A stretch of DNA of 64,000 nucleotides, taken from the NCBI GenBank assembly GCA_902564265.1, contig CACFAI010000001.1:1-64000 (forward strand). Reading direction: 5' to 3'. The stretch comes from an uncultured Pelagibacteraceae bacterium. Lineage in GTDB: Bacteria > Pseudomonadota > Alphaproteobacteria > Pelagibacterales > Pelagibacteraceae. Below the pieces are notes generated by a model, which was not told the DNA's origin, did no database searches, and saw nothing but the letters and a program-made list of their open reading frames with translations. Below are positions 26,786-36,409 of the stretch, one piece after another; the stretch's first letter is position 1; the number at the start of each line of letters is the position of its first letter. Made by a program: the position numbers and the translations under genes.

Positions 26786-27551
26786 GATAAGAGCTTTTTT
26801 AATTAAAAATTTATTGTCTGCAGATAAAAAAACTAAAAAAAGACTTAAATTTTTCTCTGAACTTGGAATTTTTTTTGTATTAGCAGCACTTATCTCATCG
26901 GGAATATCTATATTTTTTGAAAATAAACTAAATGAAAAAAAGAGTAGAATCATTAAGCTTGAACTTGAAGAATTTAAAATTCAAGAATGGCTTACTGATG
27001 CGCCAAGTAGAAATTTAAATAATAAGATAGGAAAATTTAATTTTGACACAATTGAAAACTACAGTTTTTTTAATATCAGTAAAAAAAGATATTATTTCTA
27101 TCTTCTAAGATGGTACCCTCTTACTATAAACTATGCGATTGATGATATTGAGCTTATAGATAATGATGAACTAAAGAAAAAATATAATTTTAAAAAGATA
27201 AAAGACACAAATCAGGCAGCTCTTAATTATATATATGCAATAAGTGACAAGCTTCCGTCAAATAAGGATGAATATTTAACTAAAGAAGAAATAGAAGAAA
27301 TAGAAAAAGTATTTATTGATATACCATTTAAAGAAATAATATTTCACCTAGATCAATCAGAATTTAATACGCTACAAATAAATTTGTTTTTTCAAGAATA
27401 CAATTCAATTGTTGATAAAGAGAAAGAAATTATTACTAAACAAATTATAGAGATGACTAATAAGTCTACAAATGCAATTTTATATGCATTTATATTTCAA
27501 TTAGTTATATTTTCTTTAGTCCAGGTTTTTGAATTGAGAGAAATCTCATGA
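26784..27551 (+). CDS. Membrane protein with long extracytoplasmic helical region, unknown
   Basis: GTG start; TM near N-term (ELGIFFVLAALISSGISIFF) and C-term (AILYAFIFQLVIFSLVQVF). Confidence 0.6.
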   Translation: MIRAFLIKNLLSADKKTKKRLKFFSELGIFFVLAALISSGISIFFENKLNEKKSRIIKLELEEFKIQEWLTDAPSRNLNNKIGKFNFDTIENYSFFNISKKRYYFYLLRWYPLTINYAIDDIELIDNDELKKKYNFKKIKDTNQAALNYIYAISDKLPSNKDEYLTKEEIEEIEKVFIDIPFKEIIFHLDQSEFNTLQINLFFQEYNSIVDKEKEIITKQIIEMTNKSTNAILYAFIFQLVIFSLVQVFELREIS

Positions 27552-28348
27552 GAAGAGGAAGGGGGAAACTTTCACCTATTAATTGGACGTTGGTACTCTT
27601 AGCTGGAATATTTCAAATGTTAACCTTAATTTTTGATCAAATTGTTATTCAATATGAGGAAGAACTTCGTAAATCTAATTATGAGATAATAACTAAATCA
27701 GAAAGTAGATCTGCTTATCTTAAAATGAATAATAGAGTAAATGATTTTTTATTAGCTTTTGAAAACACAGTATTCTTAGTATCTTCATCAAATTTTTCTG
27801 AAGATAAAAAGAAATTTTATTACTTTTCAAATATTCTTGATCAAACGAGGCTAATGGAAGATATTTTAACTGATAAAATGGTTATTGACGGACTATCTGG
27901 ACGTACAATTCAAGCTGCTAATACTGATAATGAAAAATTAGATCAAAAAATATTTTCTTTTGAAGAATACTTTAAGAGACTAATTGATGATAATCATTGG
28001 TTGACAGAACAATTTGATAAAGACAATAATTTTGAAATTAAATATACAGATCTTGAAGGCAATGAAAAAACAGTAAGTGCATTGGTAACTATAAAATCTT
28101 TTGTAGAACACAATAACAATTACTTACAAGATTTGTTAGAAGCTATGGCTGAACTCGGAATAAAATCGTCTTCTGATCTAGATAGTTTAATAAATACTTC
28201 ATCAAAAGTAGAAAATAGAAAACAATTGTTGTTATTATTAGGTGTATCATCACAATTATTGAGTTTATTGTGTTTGCTTATATTATTTAGAAGATTGTTA
28301 ATGATAAATATTAGTCTCGTTGGATCTAAAAGTAGGATCAGTAAGTAG
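27548..28348 (+). CDS. Second membrane protein with same topology, unknown
   Basis: 4-nt overlap with upstream gene; N-term TM NWTLVLLAGIFQMLTLIF and C-term TM LLLLLGVSSQLLSLLCLLILF. Confidence 0.6.
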   Translation: MRRGRGKLSPINWTLVLLAGIFQMLTLIFDQIVIQYEEELRKSNYEIITKSESRSAYLKMNNRVNDFLLAFENTVFLVSSSNFSEDKKKFYYFSNILDQTRLMEDILTDKMVIDGLSGRTIQAANTDNEKLDQKIFSFEEYFKRLIDDNHWLTEQFDKDNNFEIKYTDLEGNEKTVSALVTIKSFVEHNNNYLQDLLEAMAELGIKSSSDLDSLINTSSKVENRKQLLLLLGVSSQLLSLLCLLILFRRLLMINISLVGSKSRISK

Positions 28349-28361
28349 TAGTCAAAATAGT

Positions 28362-28961
28362 TTAAGGAACTAGCCAAGTATCCTTTTTATTTTCCAAATC
28401 AAATTTTGCTCTTCGATGTCCTTTTGCTGCAAGATATAACCACTCAATAGATTTAATCTTACATTGTATGACAGTGAAATTTTTATAACCTCTTTCACTT
28501 TGCTCTTTGGTATAATCAAAATTATCTAAGTCAGGCTTTAATCCTGATGTTGGAACATCAGATACTGTTCCTGGACCATTATCAACCAAATAACATTTAC
28601 GGCTTATATGTTGAGTTTTCTTCCAAGAATTTTTTGTTATGTCGTTTTTATGATTAATAATGCAGTTTACTTTAAGTCTAACCTGAATTTTTTCATCCTT
28701 ATCGTAAAATAATAGAGCAGCATTGGAATTATTTTTAAGTAATTCAATTTTATCTGATCTTATATCACTATGGAATTGAACTAAGTTATTTTGTTGATCT
28801 GATTTTCTTAAAACAACTATTCTTCCATCTACATCGTTATTATGACCACATATAAAAGTGGGAATTCTAAATTGAGAACTTCTATTAGTCACTGCATCAT
28901 CTAGCATTGACCAGATTTTCTTCTTAATTTCTGTGAAGTCTTCATAGTACGCAGGTTGCAT
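28362..28961 (-). CDS. Pyridoxamine 5'-phosphate oxidase-like FMN-binding protein
   Basis: GRIVVLRKSDQQNNLVQFHSDIRSDKIELLKNNSNAALLFYDKDEKIQVRLK; C-term IEWLYLAAKGHRRAKFD. Confidence 0.75.
   Translation of the reverse strand: MQPAYYEDFTEIKKKIWSMLDDAVTNRSSQFRIPTFICGHNNDVDGRIVVLRKSDQQNNLVQFHSDIRSDKIELLKNNSNAALLFYDKDEKIQVRLKVNCIINHKNDITKNSWKKTQHISRKCYLVDNGPGTVSDVPTSGLKPDLDNFDYTKEQSERGYKNFTVIQCKIKSIEWLYLAAKGHRRAKFDLENKKDTWLVP
28366..28379. repeat. 14-nt near-direct repeat, right copy (ggaactagccaagt)
   Basis: See left copy at 26772-26785. Confidence 0.55.
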
Positions 28962-28965
28962 ACTT

Positions 28966-29835
28966 TTACTTTCTAAATCTTTTTATTAAGCTTGAAGTAT
29001 CCCATCTTTTACCACCCATATCTTGAACTTCAGCATAATACTTATCAATTATTTCTGTGATTGGTAATAGGGATCCATTGTTCTTTGCTTCTTCCATTGC
29101 AATTTTAAGATCTTTTCTCATCCAATCTACAGCAAATCCAAAATTAAATTTATCTTCTAACATTGTTTTATATCGGTTCTCCATTTGCCAAGATTGTGCA
29201 GCACCTTTTGAAATAACTTCAATGACATCTTTCATGTTTAATCCTGCTTTTTCGCCAAAGTTAATTGCTTCAGATAATCCTTGTACTAATCCTGCAATAC
29301 AAATTTGATTAACCATCTTTGCTAATTGACCTGAACCAGATTTACCTAACAACTTTACTTTTTTGCTATAACAATCAATTTTATCTAATGCTTTGTCATA
29401 ATCTCCTTGGTCTCCACCAACCATTACAGTTAATGCACCATTTTCAGCACCTGCTTGACCACCAGATACGGGTGCATCTAAAAAACCGAAACCATTTTTT
29501 TTTGCGTACGAATAAATTTCTCTTGCTATTGTAGCGGAAGCAGTAGTGTTGTCGATGTAAACTGCTCCTTTTTTAATTGATTTAAATATTCCATTTTCAC
29601 CAAATGTAACTTCTCTTAAATCGTTATCGTTTCCTACACAAGTGAAAACATAATCAGCGTCTTTCGCTGCATCTTTAGGTGTGTCAGCTTTTTTACCTTT
29701 AAATTCTTTAAGCCATTTGTCAGCTTTAGCTCCTGTTCTATTATAAACAGTTACATTGTGCCCACCTTTTGATATATATCCAGCCATGGGATATCCCATT
29801 ACACCAAGACCAATGAAAGCAACGTTACAAGACAT
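28966..29835 (-). CDS. NAD(P)-dependent beta-hydroxyacid dehydrogenase (3-hydroxyisobutyrate/tartronate semialdehyde reductase family)
   Basis: VAFIGLGVMGYPMAGYI; DAPVSGGQAGAENGALTVMVGGD; LAKMVNQICIAG. Confidence 0.88.
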   Translation of the reverse strand: MSCNVAFIGLGVMGYPMAGYISKGGHNVTVYNRTGAKADKWLKEFKGKKADTPKDAAKDADYVFTCVGNDNDLREVTFGENGIFKSIKKGAVYIDNTTASATIAREIYSYAKKNGFGFLDAPVSGGQAGAENGALTVMVGGDQGDYDKALDKIDCYSKKVKLLGKSGSGQLAKMVNQICIAGLVQGLSEAINFGEKAGLNMKDVIEVISKGAAQSWQMENRYKTMLEDKFNFGFAVDWMRKDLKIAMEEAKNNGSLLPITEIIDKYYAEVQDMGGKRWDTSSLIKRFRK

Positions 29836-29841
29836 AATTTA

Positions 29842-31044
29842 ATGTTAAAAAATTTAAGTATTAAAGTAATTATTTTTGGATTTATTTTTACATTTTTTTC
29901 AAGCTTTGGACAGAGTTTTTTTCTAGGATTGTTCAACGAAAGTATAAGAAATGAATTAAATATCACTCATGGACAATTTGGCTCAATTTATGCATCAGCA
30001 ACTTTACTGAGCAGTATAATTCTAATTTGGGTTGGAAAAAAAATTGATGACTTTGATGTTTTAAAATTTTCTTTTTTTGTTATTTCATTACTTGCAATTT
30101 CAACTTTTACCTTTTCGAAAATTAATTCAGTAGTATTTCTTTTTGTTGCAATATTACTTATGAGGTTTTCTGGTCAAGGAATGATGTCTCACACCGCTTC
30201 TACAACAATATCTAGATACTTCACTAACACTAGAGGCAAAGCTCTTAGCACTGGGTGGTTTGGTTTATCCGCTGCAGAATTTTTAATGCCTGTTACAATT
30301 ATTTATGCTCTTATGATAATGGATTGGAGAAATATATGGATTATCATTTCAGTCTCCATAATTTTGTTTCTTCCATTAATCTCTTACTTCTTAGTTAAAG
30401 ATGTCAAACTTTCATCGAGAGAGGATGATAATGAAGTAATCAAAGAAAATATAAAACAATGGAAAAGATCTGAAGTTATTAAAGATTATAGATTTATTAT
30501 TATCGCATTAAACATGCTAGCAATGCCATGGATTGCTACAGGTATATTTGTTTATCAGTCATTTATTTTATCTGCAAAAAATTGGGGAGAATATACTATT
30601 GCCCAATCATTTATGGTTTATTCAATAGCATCAGTGTTAACTCTATTTGTAGCTGGATATTTGATTGATAAATTTACAAGTAGAAAACTACTTATATATA
30701 TGAATATCCCTTTTTTAATTTCTTTATTAATTTTAATTTACTTTCAATCACCAGTTTCCTCTTTTTTCTTTCTAGGACTTATTGGTGTATCAAATGGATT
30801 TGCTAACGTTTTAGGTTCATCAACATGGGCTGAATTATATGGAGTTAAATTTATAGGATCTATTAAAGCGCTTACCACTGCTTTAATGGTATTTTCAACA
30901 GCATTTGGAACAGCTTTTTTTGGATTAATGATAGACTCTGATTTTTCGATAGAACATATATCCATGATTTCTGGAGGCTATATTTTAATTTCCTTAATTT
31001 TGCTATTTTTAATTAAGAACAAACTCAATCCAACTATTTTATAA
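29842..31044 (+). CDS. MFS transporter
   Basis: 400 aa, ~12 hydrophobic helices; FFLGLFNESIRNELNITHGQFGSIYASATL. Confidence 0.85.
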   Translation: MLKNLSIKVIIFGFIFTFFSSFGQSFFLGLFNESIRNELNITHGQFGSIYASATLLSSIILIWVGKKIDDFDVLKFSFFVISLLAISTFTFSKINSVVFLFVAILLMRFSGQGMMSHTASTTISRYFTNTRGKALSTGWFGLSAAEFLMPVTIIYALMIMDWRNIWIIISVSIILFLPLISYFLVKDVKLSSREDDNEVIKENIKQWKRSEVIKDYRFIIIALNMLAMPWIATGIFVYQSFILSAKNWGEYTIAQSFMVYSIASVLTLFVAGYLIDKFTSRKLLIYMNIPFLISLLILIYFQSPVSSFFFLGLIGVSNGFANVLGSSTWAELYGVKFIGSIKALTTALMVFSTAFGTAFFGLMIDSDFSIEHISMISGGYILISLILLFLIKNKLNPTIL

Positions 31045-31086
31045 AAACACCTTGATTTTGTAGACTTCAGAGTATAAATACTTCGC

Positions 31087-31614
31087 ATGGCTAGAGTAAC
31101 TGTAGAAGATTGTATCGACAAAGTAGACAGCCCTTATGAATTAGTTTTAGTTGCAAAGGAAAGAGCTACTCAATTAAATTCTGGAATTGAACCTAGTGTG
31201 GAAAAAGATAACGATAAAAACACCGTTGTTGCACTTAGAGAAATTGCAAACGAAAATGTCAAAACAAGTGAGTTGACTGATAGTGCTGTTTACAAACTTA
31301 GAAAACATATCGAACAAGTTGATGATTTAAGTGAGGAAGATGAAGATATAGGAGATGATTTTGAAAACTTATATAAAGGAGAAATCTCAAAAAGTGGAGC
31401 ACCTATTTTACCTTCTAAAAGAGCGAGAAAAGTTCCAGAAAAAATTCAAGTTTCAAAAGAAGATTTAGCTGAATTACAAAACGCAGATGCACCTCAATCA
31501 AATGACGCCCCAGCCGAAGAGGGTGGAGAAGAGGAAAGTAACGAAGTTTCTTTAGATGAAATAGCTGAAAACGATCAGCAGGATGCTGATAATCCAGAGA
31601 ATTCAGAACAATAA
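31087..31614 (+). CDS. rpoZ: DNA-directed RNA polymerase omega subunit with long acidic C-terminal tail
   Basis: [33 protein letters not shown]...[11 protein letters not shown]; tail rich in D/E. Confidence 0.88.
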   Translation: MARVTVEDCIDKVDSPYELVLVAKERATQLNSGIEPSVEKDNDKNTVVALREIANENVKTSELTDSAVYKLRKHIEQVDDLSEEDEDIGDDFENLYKGEISKSGAPILPSKRARKVPEKIQVSKEDLAELQNADAPQSNDAPAEEGGEEESNEVSLDEIAENDQQDADNPENSEQ

Positions 31615-31661
31615 TATTTCATTCATAATCAAAATAAGTTATTTAATTAAACATAGTTTTA

Positions 31662-32303
31662 ATGAATAAGTCTTTAAGAATTGCATGTGACGGAGAAGCT
31701 GCTAGCGGTAAAAGCACAGGTGCAAAATTAGTCTCAAAAAAATATAAACTTTTTCTTATCAATTCTGGATTATTATACAGATATGCAAGTAAAATTATCA
31801 TTAAGCATAAGCCAAAAAAAATAGTTCCTTTTTTAAAACAGAAATTTAAGAATATCTCTTATAATAAAATAAAAAAGCAATCCCTTCACTCACAGGAAAT
31901 TAGTAATCATGTTGGTTATTTGGCCAAAAATAAAGACGTAAGAGAAATAATGAAAAAATTTCAAAAAAAAATTATCCAAAAAAATAAAAGAATATGTGTT
32001 GAGGGAAGGGATATAGCCAGCACTATCCTGAAAAAAAATCCCCGTTATGACATAGCTTTTTATTTTACTTGTAATTTAAATGAAGCTTCCATTAGAAGAT
32101 GGAAAGATTTGAGGAAAAAAGTCCCATTAAAAGAAGTTAAGAAAAGTCTTAGGATTAGAACAAGACTTGATAAAAAAAGAAAACATTCACCATTAAAAAA
32201 AATGAGAGATGCTTTTTTGATTAGAACAGATAAGTTAAATAAAAAAAAAGTATTACTTAAAATGTCTCAGGAGATAGAAAAAATTAATTACAAAATTCTT
32301 TAA
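31662..32303 (+). CDS. cmk: Cytidylate kinase
   Basis: IACDGEAASGKSTGAKLVSKKYKLFLINSGLLYR; CVEGRDIAS. Confidence 0.85.
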   Translation: MNKSLRIACDGEAASGKSTGAKLVSKKYKLFLINSGLLYRYASKIIIKHKPKKIVPFLKQKFKNISYNKIKKQSLHSQEISNHVGYLAKNKDVREIMKKFQKKIIQKNKRICVEGRDIASTILKKNPRYDIAFYFTCNLNEASIRRWKDLRKKVPLKEVKKSLRIRTRLDKKRKHSPLKKMRDAFLIRTDKLNKKKVLLKMSQEIEKINYKIL

Positions 32304-33429
32304 TAATTTTTTCTCTATGTTCATCTAAATCTGGAATATCACCTCTTTTTTCATCATCTTTATAATTAGACATTTTTATTGGGTTACCAGCAGTTTTAAA
32401 TTCACCAATTTTTTTATGATATGAATTTACAATCATATTTCTTGCTTTGATTTGAGGATTTTCAACAGCTTGTTTTATATTAAAGATTGGACCACAAGGA
32501 ATTTTTTCTTTTTCCATCAATGAGACCCAGTCACTTGTATCTTTAATTAAAAGCTCTTTTTCTAAGATTTTTTTTAGTTCATCCATATTTTGAGCTCTAG
32601 ATGAATTTGTTTTAAATTTTTCATCTTTTAAAACATTATTTATATTTAAAACTTGGCAGAGTTTTTCGAAAAGTTTGTCGTTACCCGCTGCTATTATAAT
32701 ATGACTGTCTTTTGTTTTAAAAGCTTCAAAAGGTGCTATTGATGGATGACGTGATCCCATTGGTTTAGGTATTTCATTCTTTGCCAAGTATCTTGCAATT
32801 GCATTTTCCAAAATTGCAATTTGACAATCAAGCATCGAAACGTCGATATAAGTTCCTTTTCCTGTTTTTTTTCTGTCGTAAAGTGCTGCATTAACACCTA
32901 TCGCTGTGAACAAACCAGCAGTAATATCACCAATTGATGTTCCAACTCTTGTTGGCTCAGAATTTGGTTGACCTGTTACACTCATTAATCCACCCATTCC
33001 TTGAACAACCATATCGTATGCAGGCAGTTCTCTTAATGGACCTGTTTGACCAAAACCTGATGCAGAAGCATAAATTAATTTTGGATATTTTTTACATAAA
33101 TCCTTCCAACCAAATCCCCATTTCTCTAATGTTCCAGGTTTAAAATTTTCAACAAGCACATCAGCTTTTTTAAGTATTTGTTCAAAAATTTTTTTATCTT
33201 CTGAATTTTTTAAATTTAAAGCTATACTTTCTTTTCCTCGATTAAGGGACATAAAGTATGCTGACTGATCATCAATAAAAGGTCCAAATTTTCTAGAGTC
33301 ATCTCCAGTTTTAGGTGCTTCAACTTTAATTACCCTTGCACCCAAATCTGATAAAATCATTGTACAATATGGACCAACCAGCACTCTAGTTAAGTCTAAA
33401 ACTAATATATCTTTTAAGGGTCCGTTCAT
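32284..33429 (-). CDS. CaiB/BaiF-family (type III) CoA-transferase
   Basis: GPLKDILVLDLTRVLVGPYCTMILSDLGARVIKVEAP; LVENFKPGTLEKWGFGW. Confidence 0.92.
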   Translation of the reverse strand: MNGPLKDILVLDLTRVLVGPYCTMILSDLGARVIKVEAPKTGDDSRKFGPFIDDQSAYFMSLNRGKESIALNLKNSEDKKIFEQILKKADVLVENFKPGTLEKWGFGWKDLCKKYPKLIYASASGFGQTGPLRELPAYDMVVQGMGGLMSVTGQPNSEPTRVGTSIGDITAGLFTAIGVNAALYDRKKTGKGTYIDVSMLDCQIAILENAIARYLAKNEIPKPMGSRHPSIAPFEAFKTKDSHIIIAAGNDKLFEKLCQVLNINNVLKDEKFKTNSSRAQNMDELKKILEKELLIKDTSDWVSLMEKEKIPCGPIFNIKQAVENPQIKARNMIVNSYHKKIGEFKTAGNPIKMSNYKDDEKRGDIPDLDEHREKIIKEFCN

Positions 33430-33523
33430 AATTAATAGCGCTAATTGTATTTTAAAGCATATTGACTCTTATCAAGAAGTTACATTTAATACACCAATAA
33501 AATAATAATAGAGAGGAAAAATA

Positions 33524-34534
33524 ATGTTCAAAAAAATATCTTTATATTTTCTTTCATTAGTTTTCGTAACCACAACTATTGGATCAGCTTTTGCAGTAAC
33601 TTTAAAAGCTAGTCACCAATGGCCAGGTACGCCAAGAGCCGATGGATCTTACGACGTAAGACATGAAATGGTTCAAATTATTGCTGATGAAATGAAAAAA
33701 GCAAACGTAGGTGTAGACATAAGAGTTTATCCTGCAAAATCACTTTACAAACCAAAGGAACAATGGAAGCCGATGACAACTGGTCAGTTGGATATTTCAG
33801 CTTTCCCATTAGCATATGCTGCTAAGTTTCACCCAGAGTTTGACATTACTTTGATGCCTGGAATGGTAAAAAACCACAAACATGCTTTAAGAGTAAACAA
33901 ATCTCCGATGATGGATGAAATTAGAAAAATCATGGATGATGCTGGAGTAATAGTATTATCTGATGCATGGTTAGCAGGTGGATTTGCTTCAAAAACTAAA
34001 TGTATTAGAAACCCATCAGACGCTCAAGGTCAGGTTATGAGAGCAGCTGGAAAAGCATTTAACCAAATGTTAGCAGCAGCTGGTGCTGGTATTCAAAAAA
34101 TGCCGTCATCTGAAATTTATACTGGTCTTCAGACTGGAGTACTAACTGGTGCAAATACAAGTTCAGGAAGTTTTGTAAGTTACAAAATTTATGAACAAGT
34201 AAAATGTGCAACACCTCCAGGAAAATTTGGTTTATGGTTTATGTATGAGCCAATTTTAATGTCTAAGAAGAACTTCAACGCTTTAAATGAAAAACAACAA
34301 AAAGCATTGATGAAAGCTGGAAAAAAAGCTGAGAAGTATATGACTAAACAAGCAGCAGGCTTAGATAAGACTTTTGAAAAAGCTTACAAAGAAGCTGGTG
34401 TTGAACTAGCATATATGGATCAAGATGATTTCAACGCATGGTTAGAAATAGCTAAGAAATCTTCTTACAAAAATTTTGCAGATAAAGTACCAGGCGGTCA
34501 AAAACTGATCGATATGGCTTTAGCTGTTAAGTAA
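33524..34534 (+). CDS. dctP: TRAP transporter solute-binding protein
   Basis: Signal peptide; LKASHQWPGTPRADG; DISAFPLAYAAKFHPEFD; operon with DctQ/M. Confidence 0.88.
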   Translation: MFKKISLYFLSLVFVTTTIGSAFAVTLKASHQWPGTPRADGSYDVRHEMVQIIADEMKKANVGVDIRVYPAKSLYKPKEQWKPMTTGQLDISAFPLAYAAKFHPEFDITLMPGMVKNHKHALRVNKSPMMDEIRKIMDDAGVIVLSDAWLAGGFASKTKCIRNPSDAQGQVMRAAGKAFNQMLAAAGAGIQKMPSSEIYTGLQTGVLTGANTSSGSFVSYKIYEQVKCATPPGKFGLWFMYEPILMSKKNFNALNEKQQKALMKAGKKAEKYMTKQAAGLDKTFEKAYKEAGVELAYMDQDDFNAWLEIAKKSSYKNFADKVPGGQKLIDMALAVK

Positions 34535-34548
34535 AATAATATATAAAG

Positions 34549-34583
34549 AACCCCTACTATGAAAATAAGTAGGGGTTTTTTTT
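34549..34583 (+). terminator. Intra-operon hairpin plus T-tract between dctP and dctQ
   Basis: aacccctact-atgaaaata-agtaggggtt followed by T-tract, abutting the dctQ ATG at 34584. Confidence 0.85.
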
Positions 34584-35078
34584 ATGAAATCTAAATACCT
34601 TAAATTTTGCGATATAATTTCCAAAGCTTGTGGAGCTTTTGCAGTAATAGCACTAGCATTAGCAATATTAATAATAGTCGAACTAGTATTTGAAAGATAT
34701 TTTTTTCAAAGAGCAATAACTTGGCAAAATGAATTAGTGACAATGCTTCTTGTAGCATCTACATTCATTGGAAGCGCATACGTTTTAAGTGAAAAAGCTC
34801 ATGTAAGCATGGAATGGGTTTATGATTTTTTATCCAAAAAAAATATTATTAGATTAAAAATATTCACATCATTTTTAAGTTTATTATTTTTTATTTTATT
34901 GTTCTATTTTGGTTATTTGATAACTGCAGAAGCGTTTATCAAAAATTACACCACTGGAAGCATATGGGATCCACCACTTTGGATACCTTACTCATCAATG
35001 TTAATTGGGGCAATTTTAATGATACTTCAATACATCGCTGAAATAATTAAGTTATTAGATGAGGGGGATTTAGATTAA
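34584..35078 (+). CDS. dctQ: TRAP transporter small permease
   Basis: Four TM; ITWQNELVTMLLVASTFIGSAYVLSEKAHVSMEWVYDFL. Confidence 0.88.
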   Translation: MKSKYLKFCDIISKACGAFAVIALALAILIIVELVFERYFFQRAITWQNELVTMLLVASTFIGSAYVLSEKAHVSMEWVYDFLSKKNIIRLKIFTSFLSLLFFILLFYFGYLITAEAFIKNYTTGSIWDPPLWIPYSSMLIGAILMILQYIAEIIKLLDEGDLD

Positions 35079-36409
35079 TGGATCCTTTAATAATAGCATT
35101 AATAGTTGCCGTATTTACCTTAATTGTTTTATTTTCGGGAATACCAATCGCATTTGGATTAAGTTTTGTTTCAGTTGTACTTCTAGTTTCATTTGAAGGC
35201 TTTCAAATGCTTGATGTCTTTGCTGAAACTTTTTACGCAGGTTTAAATTCTTTTGTATTACTTTCAATACCAATGTTTATTCTCATGGGAATGGCCGTTG
35301 CAAACTCACCAGCAGGAAAAGATTTGTATACTGGACTTGATAGATGGCTTTGGAGAGTACCAGGTGGATTAGTTATTTCAAATATTGGAGCATGTTCAAT
35401 CTTTGCTGCTTTAAGTGGATCAAGTCCCGCAACATGTGCAGCAATAGGAACAATGGGAATTCCAGAAATGAGACAAAGGGGATATTCTGATCAAATTGCT
35501 ACAGGAACAATTGCAGCTGGTGGAACTTTAGGAGTTCTAATTCCTCCAAGCATCGTTTTAATTGTTTACGGTATGGCTACTGGAACTTCAATTGGAAGAT
35601 TATTTTTATGCGGTTTGATACCCGGTTTTATGTTGGCTGGATTATTTGCTCTTTGGGCATTAATTCACAGTTACTTTATTGATAAAGATTCAGCTAAAGC
35701 TTTAAGACAAAGAACACCACCGACATTAAAAGAAAAGCTAGAAGTTCTTCCAAGAGTACTACCTTTTTTACTTATTATTGCTGGAGTTTTATATGTTTTA
35801 TATGGAGGAGTTGCTACTCCATCGGAAGCATCTGGAGTAGGGGCTTTCTTAGTCTTTCTTCTTATTGCTGTTGTTTATAAAATTTATCAGCCAAAAAGAA
35901 TATGGAACATTATTAAAGTATCAATGAAAGAGAGTGTGATGATAATGTTTATTATTGCTGCGTCATACTTTTTTTCATTCACATTATCACAGTTATATGT
36001 AACCCAGTCTCTAGCTCAAAGCATGATAGAGATAAGTGCTAATAAGTGGGTAATATTTTTCTTAATAAATATCTTTTTACTTGTTGCTGGCTTTTTTTTA
36101 CCTCCAGTGGCTGTGATAGTAATGACTTCAGCTATACTATTGCCAGTAATAACAACTTTGGGATTTGACCCTTATTGGTTCGCAATAGTTTTTACAATAA
36201 ATATGGAAATTGGCTTAATTACACCTCCGGTAGGACTTAACCTATATATTATAAAAGGTATAACACCCGATGTAAGCTTATCTAAAATTTTAAGGGGATC
36301 TATACCATTTATGTTTATGATGGTTTTAGCAATTATAATTTTATGTATTTTTCCTGAAATTGTAACTTGGTTACCTGACAAATTAATGGGCAAACCTCTT
36401 GGATACTAA
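35078..36409 (+). CDS. dctM: TRAP transporter large permease
   Basis: GIPIAFGLSFVSV; GSSPATCAAIGTMGIPEMRQRGY; GTLGVLIPPSIVLIVYG; ITPPVGLNLYIIKGI. Confidence 0.93.
   Translation: MDPLIIALIVAVFTLIVLFSGIPIAFGLSFVSVVLLVSFEGFQMLDVFAETFYAGLNSFVLLSIPMFILMGMAVANSPAGKDLYTGLDRWLWRVPGGLVISNIGACSIFAALSGSSPATCAAIGTMGIPEMRQRGYSDQIATGTIAAGGTLGVLIPPSIVLIVYGMATGTSIGRLFLCGLIPGFMLAGLFALWALIHSYFIDKDSAKALRQRTPPTLKEKLEVLPRVLPFLLIIAGVLYVLYGGVATPSEASGVGAFLVFLLIAVVYKIYQPKRIWNIIKVSMKESVMIMFIIAASYFFSFTLSQLYVTQSLAQSMIEISANKWVIFFLINIFLLVAGFFLPPVAVIVMTSAILLPVITTLGFDPYWFAIVFTINMEIGLITPPVGLNLYIIKGITPDVSLSKILRGSIPFMFMMVLAIIILCIFPEIVTWLPDKLMGKPLGY

Noticed and set aside
26768-26953. 61-aa minus-strand ORF ending ITWLVP
   Set aside because: Not treated as a gene: it is antisense to 26784-27551; only its last residues matter, as the possible remnant of the 28362-28961 gene end.
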